Assembly: GCA_902764875.1 (NCBI GenBank)
Contig: CACWXP010000004.1
Span: 62,001 to 126,000 of the forward strand
Direction of reading: 5' to 3'
DNA from: an uncultured Eubacteriales bacterium
GTDB taxonomy: Bacteria > Bacillota > Clostridia > Christensenellales > Aristaeellaceae
Length of the DNA stretch: 64,000 nucleotides
Of this stretch, positions 53,468-62,330 are shown one piece after another. Within the stretch, counting starts at the first letter, position 1, and each line of letters opens with the position of its first letter. Made by a program: the position numbers and the translations under genes. Under the pieces are notes generated by a model, which was not told the DNA's origin, did not search any database, and worked only from the letters and a program-made list of their open reading frames with translations.

Positions 53468-55381
53468 TCATCTCGGGAATTCCAGTACGATACATTCAAA
53501 GGGGCGCAGGCTGTAGGTGATGCGGTGGGAATAGCCGTCGCATTCATTCCAGTCCGCCGTGAGCGGCGGAATGCCGTCTGCGGGATTTCCCTGTCCCGGC
53601 AGGCTGTCGTAGGTACTGAAAACCCGCTTGTAAAGCCCCCCGAAAGGCACACCGCAGCTGTAGTCATAGACGGAAACCGGCGACAGATTCAGCACGCACA
53701 GCACCGCTCCCGTATAATCCCATGGGTTCCGGCGAATGTAGGCCAGGATATTCCGGTCCGCGTCTCCCCGGTTCACCCACTCAAAGGTGCGTGAATCCCT
53801 GCTGTCCGAATACAGCGAGGGATACATCTTGTACAGGCCCACCAGGTTCCGTACGCACTGCATCACATCCCGGTGGCCCATATCGTCCACCAGATGCCAG
53901 TCAATGCTGTCCTTCACGTTCCATTCCCGTTCCTGGGCAAACTCCTGGCCCATGAACATCAGCTTCTTGCCGGGGAACGTGAACTGCCAGGTGTACATTG
54001 CCTTCAGCTCGCCCAGGCGCTCCGGCTTGGTGCCGGGAGCCTTCATGGCCATGGAACCTTTCCCGTAGACCACTTCATCATGACTGAGGACCAGGACATA
54101 GTTTTCCGTGAAAGCATAGTCCGCGATATGGGTCAGCGTGCCGTGGTGCCATTTGCGGTACACCGGGTCCAGCTTGAAGTAGCGAAGGGTATCGTTCATC
54201 CAGCCCATGTTCCATTTGAAGGTGAAACCGAGACCGCCGTTGCGGACGTCCTCCGTGATACCCCATTCCGCGGAGGAATCCTCGGCGATCAGGTATCCGC
54301 TGGTACGGCCGCAGACTTCGGTATTCAGCTGGCGCATGAAATCCATACCCTCCAGGTTCATCCGCCCGCCGAACATATTGGGCCGCCAGTCATTCCGGTC
54401 ATAGTCGTTATACAGCATAGAGGCCACCGCGTCCACCCGAAGGGCGTCGATATGGAACTCCCGGATCCAGTAGACAGCGTTGGCAATCAGGAAGGAACGG
54501 ACCTCCGGCTTCGTATGGTCAAAGGCCAGGGTTCCCCAGACCGGGAATTCCCGGCGGAGCGGGTCGCAGCTTTCATACAGAGGCGTCCCATCAAACCAGG
54601 ACATGGCAAAGCCGTCCTTCGGAAAATGGGCCGGCACCCAATCCAGGATCACACCGATGCCGGCCTGATGCATTTTGTCGACGAAGGCGCGGAAATCGTT
54701 CGGCGTTCCGTAGCGGCTGGTCGGGGCGTAGTATCCGGTGACCTGGTATCCCCAGGACAGGTCAAAGGGATGCTCGCAGATGCCCATGAGCTCAATATGG
54801 GTGTAGCCCATATATTGCATATACTGCACAAGATCGTCCGCCAGCTGGGTGTAATTCAGGAAACCGTCCTCGTCCCAGTCGCCCTGATATCCCTTCTTCC
54901 AGGAGCCGAGATGCACCTCATAGATCGCCATGGGCTTTTCCAGCACCTTTGTGTTGTCCCGCTGATTCTGGTAATCCCAGTCATTCCACTGATAGGTATC
55001 CAGCGGATAGACGATAGACGCGCTGGCGGGGCGCCGTTCGTACCAGAAGGAATAGGGATCGGATTTGTCCCGGCGAATGCCGTCGGCGCCGGTGATCACA
55101 TAGCGGTAGGCATCCCCGGAGCCCACCTCCGGCAGGAAACATTCCCAGACGCCTCCGTCCCACATGCTTCGGCTCATCCACTGCTCGTTTTCCCAGCCGG
55201 TTTTCGCGCAGATGACGGAGACGTACTGCGCATTGGGCGCCCAGACGGCGAAACGGGTCCCGGCCACGCCGTCCACCACATCGGGATGGGCGCCCAGTTT
55301 CTGATAAACCTCGTAGTTGGTTCCCTGATGGAACAGGAAGCTGTCGAATTCGCTGAATACACGGCTGTTTTCTTCGGACAT
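53468..55381 (-). CDS. glgB: 1,4-alpha-glucan branching enzyme
   Basis: 637 residues from the ATG behind GGAGG. N-terminal CBM48 domain (GTRFAVWAPNAQYVSVICAK), GH13 catalytic barrel with DALRVDAVASMLYNDYDR (nucleophile Asp), the acid Glu in LIAEDSSAEWG and the third Asp in VLSHDEVVYGKGSM, and a C-terminal beta domain ending RPFECIVLEFPR. It makes the alpha-1,6 branches of glycogen. No other glg genes adjoin. Confidence 0.95.
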   Translation of the reverse strand: MSEENSRVFSEFDSFLFHQGTNYEVYQKLGAHPDVVDGVAGTRFAVWAPNAQYVSVICAKTGWENEQWMSRSMWDGGVWECFLPEVGSGDAYRYVITGADGIRRDKSDPYSFWYERRPASASIVYPLDTYQWNDWDYQNQRDNTKVLEKPMAIYEVHLGSWKKGYQGDWDEDGFLNYTQLADDLVQYMQYMGYTHIELMGICEHPFDLSWGYQVTGYYAPTSRYGTPNDFRAFVDKMHQAGIGVILDWVPAHFPKDGFAMSWFDGTPLYESCDPLRREFPVWGTLAFDHTKPEVRSFLIANAVYWIREFHIDALRVDAVASMLYNDYDRNDWRPNMFGGRMNLEGMDFMRQLNTEVCGRTSGYLIAEDSSAEWGITEDVRNGGLGFTFKWNMGWMNDTLRYFKLDPVYRKWHHGTLTHIADYAFTENYVLVLSHDEVVYGKGSMAMKAPGTKPERLGELKAMYTWQFTFPGKKLMFMGQEFAQEREWNVKDSIDWHLVDDMGHRDVMQCVRNLVGLYKMYPSLYSDSRDSRTFEWVNRGDADRNILAYIRRNPWDYTGAVLCVLNLSPVSVYDYSCGVPFGGLYKRVFSTYDSLPGQGNPADGIPPLTADWNECDGYSHRITYSLRPFECIVLEFPR

Positions 55382-55462
55382 TGTCGGATCCTCCTTGAAA
55401 TTATATTCTTTGCGGGGGTCAAATGCCGGGTTTATTTCAGTCACTCAGTGCTTTAACAGTAT

Positions 55463-55483
55463 TGTAACAGATAAAGTGTTACA
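55463..55483. promoter_or_regulatory. Dyad TGTAACA-N7-TGTTACA upstream of glgB
   Basis: Perfect seven-base arms in the 216-base region before glgB, overlapping a minus-strand TACAAT (55466-55461). A probable operator controlling glgB; the cognate regulator is not in the window. Confidence 0.55.
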
Positions 55484-55502
55484 AAAGCGTGACGCAAAAC
55501 CG

Positions 55503-55565
55503 AAAAAACAGGAAAATCGCAGCGGAACGATTTTGCTCCCGGCAAAGCTGATCGCCGGGAGCAAA
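55503..55565 (-). terminator. Double hairpin terminator of the polytopic membrane protein gene
   Basis: Reading the minus strand, a 12-bp stem (55565-55554 with 55543-55532, TTTGCTCCCGGC) is followed by AAAATCG/CGATTTT (55534-55513) and six U (55508-55503), 33 bases or more beyond the gene stop. Confidence 0.7.
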
Positions 55566-55597
55566 TCGTACTATTATCCGTTTTTGAAAGGCGACCG

Positions 55598-56806
55598 TTA
55601 TTCCCCAACCAGAGATTGCAGCATCTGGCCGACCTCGTCCACGTTGATCTGTTTGCCGTTCATGATCATGCCCACGCCCATGCGGGTCGCTTCCAGGACG
55701 ATGAAGATGCACAGCACGATGGCAACGGCCGGAAGGACCATGCTGATCATCTTGTTCTTCGGCTCCTTGTTATAGGAGAACAGCAGCATGAACGGCGCCA
55801 GCAGTCCGATGGGCCAGGATTTGCCGATGCCCACAGCAAGGGAAAGGCTGATGAACGTGTCGCTTGCTTCTTCCGCCATCTCACCGGTAGCATTCAGCGC
55901 GCCGGCGGAATCCGCATTCAGGTAGGTCAGCAGCACCAGCAGAAGAAAGTCAAGTACCGCGAAGATCACCATCAGGATGGCCAGGCGAACGGAGAGATGG
56001 AAGGAATTCCGGTTCGTCTGCATGAACGCCTGATAGTCTTCATGGGTGTTGCCATGCTTGCAGTAGCGGTATTCGCGGATCTTCACAACGAAAGCTATCA
56101 CGATGAACAGCAGGATCATGATCGGCGGTTTCATCGTCAGCAGCGGGTAGCTCCACATCGGCAGCATCACCTTACCCCGCATCGCCTGAATCTTCAGCCA
56201 GAAGCAGAATCCTTCATAGGCAATGGGAATAATCACCGCGAACCGAAGGATCAGCACCTTTTTCCCGGTGAACCAGCGCTTCGGGTGCACGTTCAGGAGG
56301 AACATCATCAGCGTGCACAGGAACAGGTCAACAAACATGTTGAACGCCAGGAACCCGCCCGGCACAACGCCGGCGATAATGCTGTTCATCATGGGAACAA
56401 CCTTTTCCGCCGGCGCGATGATCTGCTTCAGGATGCCGATGAAGTACCGGCCGCCGAGCAGCAGCGTCACGGCGATGATGCCCACAGCGGCCCCGCCGTT
56501 GATCAGCAGCATCTTCTTGCCGCTGTCGTTGCTGTTCAGAATTCTGGAAAAGCTGGCAATCAGCAGCAAGGGCAGGGAGAACTGAGACATGAAGCTCAGG
56601 ATGCTGCCGATCGTGCCGAACTGATCCATGACACGTTCGCCCACCAGCTTGCCGCCGAGGTTGATGATGGCCGCCGCAACCGCCGCCACGATGCAGGCCC
56701 AGCCCAGAATCTGGAAATGCTGGTAGTTCAGCGGGCCTCTGTATTTCATGTCGTTCTCAGCGGTAAACTCGTGAAACTTTGTGCGCTTTTTCTTTTCCTT
56801 TTCCAT
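55598..56806 (-). CDS. Polytopic membrane protein of unknown function
   Basis: 402 residues with a charged 35-residue start (KEKKKRTKFHEFTAENDMKY) and about nine membrane helices, e.g. HFQILGWACIVAAVAAAIIN, SQFSLPLLLIASFSRILN, PIMILLFIVIAFVVKI and MISMVLPAVAIVLCIFIVLE. A small cytosolic stretch (EYRYCKHGNTHEDYQAFMQT) lies in the middle. I recognise no family. It probably takes its transcription from the response-regulator remnant's promoter upstream (57131-57158), which leaves it 38 bases after the remnant stop. Confidence 0.78.
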   Translation of the reverse strand: MEKEKKKRTKFHEFTAENDMKYRGPLNYQHFQILGWACIVAAVAAAIINLGGKLVGERVMDQFGTIGSILSFMSQFSLPLLLIASFSRILNSNDSGKKMLLINGGAAVGIIAVTLLLGGRYFIGILKQIIAPAEKVVPMMNSIIAGVVPGGFLAFNMFVDLFLCTLMMFLLNVHPKRWFTGKKVLILRFAVIIPIAYEGFCFWLKIQAMRGKVMLPMWSYPLLTMKPPIMILLFIVIAFVVKIREYRYCKHGNTHEDYQAFMQTNRNSFHLSVRLAILMVIFAVLDFLLLVLLTYLNADSAGALNATGEMAEEASDTFISLSLAVGIGKSWPIGLLAPFMLLFSYNKEPKNKMISMVLPAVAIVLCIFIVLEATRMGVGMIMNGKQINVDEVGQMLQSLVGE

Positions 56807-56844
56807 TGGTTACCCTTTCTTTCTGTTGATTCTCCGGGCAGGAA

Positions 56845-57096
56845 TTATCCCACCGGATACCGGAGATTTTCAAATTCCTTTTTCAACTCCTGCGAGGAAA
56901 AAGGTTTGCGGATATATCCGCTGGCCCGGAGCTGGAGCACGTCCTTCGCGCATTCCCGTTCGGGATGCACCGTGGTGAAAAGCGTCGTCTGCGTTCAGGC
57001 AGGCGTACACACTGGCTTCCGGCGCAATCTGCCGCGTTATTTGCTGAAAGGCGCAAAGGTGCCGCAGCGAGTCCTCCACACACAAATAATATTCAC
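56845..57096 (-). pseudogene. Response-regulator remnant with frameshifts
   Basis: Begins at a GTG behind AGGAGG with MNIICV, then a one-base shift gives EDSLRHL and later RQIAPEASVYACLNADDAF; another frame ends TTVHPERECAKDVLQLRASG, YIRKPFSSQELKKEFENLR, YPVG. This is the start and end of a small clostridial receiver protein; the middle with the phosphoacceptor aspartate is missing. Promoter and ribosome site are intact. Confidence 0.7.
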
Positions 57097-57130
57097 CTTT
57101 GTATCCTCCTCATGTGGCGGCTCTTACACT

Positions 57131-57158
57131 ATTGTACCATGAATAGCGTAAGTGTCAA
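57131..57158 (-). promoter_or_regulatory. Promoter before the response-regulator remnant
   Basis: Minus strand TTGACA (57158-57153), 16-base spacer, TACAAT (57136-57131). It now likely serves the membrane protein gene at 56806. Confidence 0.75.
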
Positions 57159-57166
57159 TGCAAGTT

Positions 57167-57310
57167 TCAGCCGGTCCTTTTCCTGAATTCGATACACATC
57201 ATGGTCAGGTCGTCGAACTGCTCCGCGTCGCCCACAAAGTTTTCCACAGCGCTGTTCACCGCCTGCAGGATCTCCTCGGGCGACTTGTCCGCGGCCCGCT
57301 GGGTTACACC
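57167..57310 (-). pseudogene. C-terminal remnant of a SpoIIE-type PP2C phosphatase
   Basis: Minus frame GVTQRAADKSPEEILQAVNS followed by AVENFVGDAEQFDDLTMMCI is the end of a PP2C/SpoIIE domain, paralogous to the end of the gene at 57464 (AGAEQFDDITMLCMKY). No upstream catalytic part is present in this copy. Confidence 0.7.
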
Positions 57311-57447
57311 GGCAGAAAAATGGCGGAAACACAGTTCTTAAAGGTCTTGTCCGCGTGCAGGAACTTCCGCAGGGAGAAGGGCAGATCGTTGTCGGCATAG
57401 TAATACAGACCCTTTTTGCGTACAAACGTGGAAGCATAGTACGGCAT
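57304..57447 (-). pseudogene. Short unknown fragment
   Basis: 47 codons starting MPYYASTFVRKKGLYYYADN and ending SAIFLPV, with no ribosome site. It lies between the PP2C remnant and the larger PP2C gene, in a region of gene decay. Not recognised. Confidence 0.3.
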
Positions 57448-57463
57448 TCGCTAAAGGGTTTTC

Positions 57464-58567
57464 TCAACGGCCTGCTGCAGCAGATCCCCGCAAACATCCG
57501 TTATACTTCATGCACAGCATCGTGATATCGTCGAACTGTTCCGCTCCGGCCACAAAGGTGTTGATTCCGTCCATGACGTTGGACAGAACTTCCTTCGGCA
57601 TGGCGTCCGGATTCCGGTTCAGCGCCTGCAGCATGCGGTCTGTGCCGAACAGCTCGTTTTGGGCGTTCGTGGCTTCGGCGACGCCGTCGGTGTAAACAAA
57701 CAAACTGTCTCCGGGATACAGCTCAAAAGAGTGCTCCTTGTACGGAATACCCTCCAGGGTGGCGACGGCAGGAGAGTGACGATAGACCACAAGCTCATAC
57801 TGTCCGTCTGCCCGCCGCAGCACCGGGTGTTCATGGCCCGCATTGGCGGCAGTGCCTTTTCCGGTGGAGATCTGGATCACCGCCGCCCAGACGGTCACGA
57901 ACAGTTCCGCCTCGTTGCTCTCGCACAGCTGGTCGTTAACACTCTCCAGCGCTTCGCCGACGCTTTCACCATTCTGCAGATGGGACTTGATGAGTACCCG
58001 GGCCACCATCATAAACAGCGCCGCCGGTACGCCTTTGCCGGAAACATCCGCCATCACCAGACCGATGTGATCGTCGTCGATCAGGAAGAAGTCGTAGAAA
58101 TCGCCGCCGACTTCCTTTGCCGGCGTCATGCTGGCAAAGACGTCAAACTCCGAGCGGTTGGGGAAAGCTGGAAAGAGCCGGGGAAGCTGGCTGGCCTGAA
58201 TATCAGTGGCCATGCTCAGTTCGGCACCCATTCGGGTCGCGGTTTCATGCTCCTGCTCATATTTCTCCATCTGGTCCTGCATGATGACCATGGACATATA
58301 GACCGCTGCGGCCACCGTGGCCACGATAATCAGCTGCACATCGTGGAAGAAGGCCTGAGCCGCAATGGCTGCTATGGGCGCGACAATATAGATCCAGAAG
58401 GCGCGCCGGATCCGCGGGGTGAAATTCTTCCGCCAGCGGATCAGCAGGAAAACGTCGGTGCCCAGCATCACAATATGCGCCATATTGGAGAGCATATAGG
58501 CGGGGGATCTGTGATAAACATTCGCGCTGTTGCGGGCCCTGTCCAAGGGCAAGAAGATGCTGGCCAA
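57464..58567 (-). pseudogene. 5'-truncated membrane PP2C (SpoIIE-type) phosphatase
   Basis: 367 codons. Three membrane helices at the start (MLSNMAHIVMLGTDVFLLI; AFWIYIVAPIAAIAAQAFF; LIIVATVAAAVYMSMVIM), a coiled coil, then an entire SpoIIE-type PP2C domain: KEVGGDFYDFFLIDDDHIGL, VMADVSGKGVPAALFMMVAR, DGVAEATNAQNELFG, EQFDDITM. The open frame begins at a TTG without ribosome site, next to a large inverted repeat, and the family normally has more membrane helices ahead. It is probably a broken gene, though an expressed shortened protein is not excluded. It would dephosphorylate Ser/Thr on an anti-sigma-antagonist-like partner. Confidence 0.65.
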
Positions 58568-58588
58568 CTAAGATACGGCTGAATCTTC

Positions 58589-58650
58589 CATAACATAACT
58601 TTCAACTTCCCACATGAACCTCATTGTTCATGTGGGAAGTTTATGTTATG
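58589..58650. repeat. Large inverted repeat at the broken PP2C end
   Basis: AACTTCCCACATGAA (58604-58618) is perfectly complementary to 58627-58641, extended by CATAACATA (58589-58597) and TATGTTATG (58642-58650) with a 6-base bulge. No U-run. The right arm carries a TATGAT (58647-58652) usable as a -10 box for the plus-strand channel gene. Confidence 0.75.
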
Positions 58651-58682
58651 ATGAGATATCATCAATAAAGTGAGGCAGACCG

Positions 58683-60683
58683 ATGAAAACGACGGCAAAA
58701 AAGAAGAAAAAGAACAGAAGCATCAGCTTTGCGACCATCGTGGAGATGTTTTTCTCCCTGCTGATGATCCCCATTGGGCTTGCCGCTGCGCAGGGCTTAG
58801 ACGGGGCGAAAAATCCGGAAGAACTGCTGGCGTCCCTGATGCTTGTAGAATTTGTCCTGCTTTCCCTGGCCACCTTGATGCGTGCAATCGCCCGACGGTA
58901 CAGAACCCAGATTCCGGAGCGGAGAAAACTGGACTTCATCTTTTCGGGACTGTTTCTGGCCTGCGCGGTGGCGATTTTCATCTGGCCGAATTTGACCGTC
59001 ATGGCCATTGCCGCGGCTGTTTTCATGGTTTCGCTGATCCCGAACCGGGTGCTTTCCATTCTGCGGTACCGTAAATGGTATAACATTGTGCTGAACGTCG
59101 CTTTTATCGCAGCAGTGGTTTTTACCATAACTGATCTATGGGGTGAGGATGAATCAAAGGGCTTCTTTGCGATTGCCGTGATGCTGCTCATCGCACTCCT
59201 GGGACTGATGCGCATTATGTCGGTGACCTTTGTGCGGCTGCGGCTGGACCTGCTGCGGAATATCGTTCAGCAAACCTATGCCGCCGAAATCATCTTCGGC
59301 CTGCTGCTGCTGATCGCTTCCTTTTCCTTTGTGCTGATGTATACAGACCCGGAAAGCTTTGGCGAAAGATACACCAACGCCCTGTGGTACTGCTTTGCCG
59401 TTGTGACCACCATCGGCTTCGGCGATATGACGGCGGTATCCACCATCGGCCGGATCCTGTCCGTGATCCTCGGTGTATACGGGATCGTCGTGGTTGCGTT
59501 GATCACATCGATCATCGTGAACTTCTACGGCGAAATGAAGAAAACCGGTAACGAAGAAGCGGAGCTCCTGCCAGAAGAAGGACAGGCAACGGAAGGCGCC
59601 GACACCGAGCCGGGAGACACAAGCAGCATGAAAAAAGCGATTCTTCTGACACTTGCACTGCTGATGACAGGAACAGCGCTTTTCGGCGCCGGGATCTCCG
59701 CCGGGGCAAAAGCGGACGCGATTTCGACGGAAGCGATCCCGGTCAAGGTACTGATCCTTCCGAAATTCGAGTTTGGGGAGATGAAAGGCGATTTCCCCGG
59801 AGAAGCGCAGTACTACTACGAACGCTATCTGGACGAGGGGGAAAGCTATAAAATCCGGGGCGATTCGGAAGACAACCCGCTGTACTATAAAGACGGGGTC
59901 GCTCTCTATCTGCCGGGTATGGGCAAAGTGAACGCCGCATTGAGCACAGCAGCCGTGCTTTCAGACGACCGGTTTGACTTTTCCAACGCCTATATTCTTT
60001 CCACCGGCTGTGCCGGTTCAGCCATGGGAAGCACCGTGATGGGCGATATGTTTGTGATCAGCACCGCGGTGGACTATGATCTCGGGCATCACGCGGATAT
60101 CCGTGATATGGAGAACCAGACGGCAGAGACATGGTTCCGCGATGAGAGTTTTGACGACGTGGCGGTGATCCGGCTGAACCCGGAGCTGACAGACAAAGTA
60201 TGGGAACTGGTCAAAGACTTGCCGATGGAGACCACGGAAAAAACCCGGAATTATATGAGCGCGACCTTTGACGGCGCAGCATGGGCCGTCCGTGATCCGA
60301 AAGTGATGCGGGGCACCACGGTAACCAGCGATAACTACTGGAAGGGCGAATATAACCACGCCAACGCCCTGAAGATGATTCAGGTGTACGAATGTCCCGA
60401 TCCCTATGTAACGACAGAAATGGAAGATATCGCCGTATGCACGGCAGCCAGACGGCTGGGTATGCTGGACAGGGTGATCGTTCTGCGGGTCAGCGTGAAC
60501 ATGGATGTGTTTATGAACGGCGCAACCCCCGAGCGCCTCTGGGATGAACAATACAGCTTCGGTTCAGACGATGCGGAAAACCATCCGGAAGCCGCGGACA
60601 TCTTCGAGACAGCCATGAAGAACAACTTCACCGTGGGCAGCGCGGTGATTGACGCCATCCTGGCCGGGGACTGGCAGCCATAA
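58683..60683 (+). CDS. Potassium channel fused in frame to a purine nucleoside permease-like protein
   Basis: 666 residues in one frame. Residues 1-285: several hydrophobic helices and a two-helix ion-channel module with the K+ filter VTTIGFGDMTA at about 241-251. Residues about 286-315: acidic linker (EEAELLPEEGQATEGADTEP). Met316 opens a complete signal peptide (MKKAILLTLALLMTGTALFG) followed by an NUP/PF06516 domain: PVKVLILPKFEFGEMKGDFP, LPGMGKVNAALSTAAVL, GCAGSAMGSTVMGDMF, DPYVTTEMEDIAVCTA. The second half looks like a once separate exported protein, and a GGGAGA stands 10 bases before its ATG at 59628, so separate internal initiation (351 residues) is plausible. Confidence 0.82.
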   Translation: MKTTAKKKKKNRSISFATIVEMFFSLLMIPIGLAAAQGLDGAKNPEELLASLMLVEFVLLSLATLMRAIARRYRTQIPERRKLDFIFSGLFLACAVAIFIWPNLTVMAIAAAVFMVSLIPNRVLSILRYRKWYNIVLNVAFIAAVVFTITDLWGEDESKGFFAIAVMLLIALLGLMRIMSVTFVRLRLDLLRNIVQQTYAAEIIFGLLLLIASFSFVLMYTDPESFGERYTNALWYCFAVVTTIGFGDMTAVSTIGRILSVILGVYGIVVVALITSIIVNFYGEMKKTGNEEAELLPEEGQATEGADTEPGDTSSMKKAILLTLALLMTGTALFGAGISAGAKADAISTEAIPVKVLILPKFEFGEMKGDFPGEAQYYYERYLDEGESYKIRGDSEDNPLYYKDGVALYLPGMGKVNAALSTAAVLSDDRFDFSNAYILSTGCAGSAMGSTVMGDMFVISTAVDYDLGHHADIRDMENQTAETWFRDESFDDVAVIRLNPELTDKVWELVKDLPMETTEKTRNYMSATFDGAAWAVRDPKVMRGTTVTSDNYWKGEYNHANALKMIQVYECPDPYVTTEMEDIAVCTAARRLGMLDRVIVLRVSVNMDVFMNGATPERLWDEQYSFGSDDAENHPEAADIFETAMKNNFTVGSAVIDAILAGDWQP

Positions 60684-60699
60684 TTTTCAGGCAGGCATT

Positions 60700-61131
60700 T
60701 CATTCCACACGAAACTCTGTCCATTCGATATGATTGTATTGCATTACATCAACCGCTTTTTGCATACCCAGCTTTTCATAAAACGGAACCGCATTTTCAT
60801 TTGCAATCAGATATACGGCAATATCCTTCTCGCCGCCGGCTGTCTCATGTGCTTTTTTCATCAGTCTCCGGCCTATTCCCTGCCGTTCATAATTCCTGTC
60901 AACACCCAGATCTGTTATATACAACCAATATGCAAAATCCGTCAGCCCAAGGAGTACGCCGATTACGGTGCCCTCATCATTCCGCGCAGTCAGGCTGATC
61001 GAAGCGTTTTCGAGCAATCTGGCAATCCGTTTGGCAAAACGTTCTTTGGGGTACTGTGATCCCAGATCCGTCCGTTTCAGAAAATCAATGTATTCCTCTG
61101 CTGTCAGCCTTTCGCTTTGAATCGTAATCAT
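60700..61131 (-). CDS. GNAT-family N-acetyltransferase
   Basis: 143 residues from the ATG behind GGAG. Acetyl-CoA loop RNYERQGIGRRLMKKAH (Q/RxxGxG/A intact) at about 90, IAVYLIANENAVPFYEKLGM after it. Starts ITIQSERLTAEEYIDFLKRT. Target unknown. It converges on the channel-NUP gene with a 16-base gap. Confidence 0.92.
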   Translation of the reverse strand: MITIQSERLTAEEYIDFLKRTDLGSQYPKERFAKRIARLLENASISLTARNDEGTVIGVLLGLTDFAYWLYITDLGVDRNYERQGIGRRLMKKAHETAGGEKDIAVYLIANENAVPFYEKLGMQKAVDVMQYNHIEWTEFRVE

Positions 61132-61255
61132 GTTTTTTTCTCCGCATGCTCCTTCCGGGCAGATCATCAGCGTCTCAGCTTTCTGCATTATAGCACAGTC
61201 AATCGCCGGACTTCAACGGAAAGCCATTGAACAGGTATATCGGAGCACCTCCACT

Positions 61256-61909
61256 TCATTGCTTACAGAAAGATGCAATCTCTTTTTCCAACAAAAGAAA
61301 TACTTTGGCCACCAGGTATCCGTCTGCAATCGCGTGATTCAGCCGGACGCTGACGGGCATCATCAGCCTGCCGTTTTCTTCCCTGTATTTTCCCCAGTTG
61401 ACGATCGGGGCAAAATACAGATAACCATCCGGAAGCTCAATATTCAGAGAATCATAGGAGAGCCAGGGAATAAAGGACGCATCAAACCAGTTCGGATGAT
61501 TGGCTGCATCCAGTCCGTATTCCCGCGTCTGCTTCGCTTTTTCAACATCTTCCAGCGCATTCCGGTAGAAAACCGCATAATCATCCGAGTATGTTGAATA
61601 CACCGGCGTGCAGGTTTCCGTATCCTCATGAAAGACATACTGCGTCGGATTGATCTGATCATAACAGATCAGTTCATCTGTCTGCCACCGGTATCCCAAC
61701 CGGTAATCATCCCGGGAATTGAGAACCTTTGTCAACAGATAGAGAAAGTTGATATAGAACTTCGTTCCGGTTTTTTTGGACCACTCAGCCAGTTCTGTCA
61801 CATCCACCCGCGCCGTTACGGATGTGGAACATTTGCAGTCTTCCGTAAAATGGTGAAATACGCCCTTGCGATAATACGTTTCTTTGTCGATTATGCGGTA
61901 GTTACTCAT
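61256..61909 (-). CDS. cat: Chloramphenicol O-acetyltransferase (CatA type)
   Basis: 217 residues, family length 213-220. FHHFTEDCKCSTSVTARVDVT start, FYINFLYLLTKVLNSRDDYR, ELICYDQINPTQYVFHED and the active-site region RLNHAIADGYLVAKV with His192 and Asp196; the family usually has HHAVCDGYH, so the first His is replaced by Asn while the catalytic second His is kept. Probably acetylates chloramphenicol, but chromosomal variants may have other acceptors. Strong promoter and a possible leader peptide upstream. Confidence 0.9.
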   Translation of the reverse strand: MSNYRIIDKETYYRKGVFHHFTEDCKCSTSVTARVDVTELAEWSKKTGTKFYINFLYLLTKVLNSRDDYRLGYRWQTDELICYDQINPTQYVFHEDTETCTPVYSTYSDDYAVFYRNALEDVEKAKQTREYGLDAANHPNWFDASFIPWLSYDSLNIELPDGYLYFAPIVNWGKYREENGRLMMPVSVRLNHAIADGYLVAKVFLLLEKEIASFCKQ

Positions 61910-61918
61910 CGTAAATCA

Positions 61919-61993
61919 TCATCTCCTTTGGTATTCCGCCAGTGTCTTCACTTCACAGCCTTTATCCGCGTAACAGGCGAGCATTTCAAGCAT
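61919..61993 (-). CDS. Possible leader peptide of cat (24 residues)
   Basis: Minus strand ATG at 61993 after GGAAAAGGG encodes MLEMLACYADKGCEVKTLAE and four more residues. Its stop lies over the GGAG ribosome site of cat, 9 bases before the cat start. Chloramphenicol resistance genes are known to be controlled by ribosome stalling on such short frames; here this is only suggested by position. Confidence 0.35.
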   Translation of the reverse strand: MLEMLACYADKGCEVKTLAEYQRR

Positions 61994-62032
61994 CCCTTTT
62001 CCAGGAATGTGAACTTCGGGTCACACACATGT

Positions 62033-62062
62033 ATTATAGTGACTCGATGATCAATTTGTCAA
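62033..62062 (-). promoter_or_regulatory. cat promoter
   Basis: Minus strand TTGACA (62062-62057), 18-base spacer, TATAAT (62038-62033). Full consensus boxes; leader of about 115 bases to the cat start. Confidence 0.8.
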
Positions 62063-62157
62063 TAGAAGGGACTGCCCGCACTACAGGGTCACAATACCCA
62101 AGTATACAGAAATATTGTATATGGGACTGATCGAATCTGATTCCAACGGGTGTGTGT

Positions 62158-62199
62158 GCCAAATCCCATGGGATTTCGGGATTTGGGATCTGGCTTTTT
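62158..62199 (+). terminator. Orphan terminator-like hairpin
   Basis: CCAAATCCC (62159-62167) pairs with GGGATTTGG (62178-62186), GCCA/TGGC can extend it, and TTTTT follows at 62195-62199. No plus-strand gene ends here, so it may close a small RNA or be a relic. The 519 bases 62131-62649 hold otherwise only short repeats. Confidence 0.45.
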
Positions 62200-62330
62200 A
62201 CAATCGATAGGTTCCCCTCGAATCCGGTTCCCCTAAAAAGCGGCTTGCAGTCTTATAAATCAACGGGTTCTGCGATTCCGGTTCACCTCAATGTACACCC
62301 TGTGAAGCGGCTTCATTCAGCATAGTCGAT

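Noticed and set aside
57129-57497. A 122-codon minus-strand frame
   Set aside because: It reads out of frame across the PP2C tail remnant and another fragment; the recognisable peptides are in other frames.
58589-58650. Intrinsic terminator or IS end
   Set aside because: There is no U-run on either strand and no transposase or target duplication, so it is listed only as an inverted repeat.
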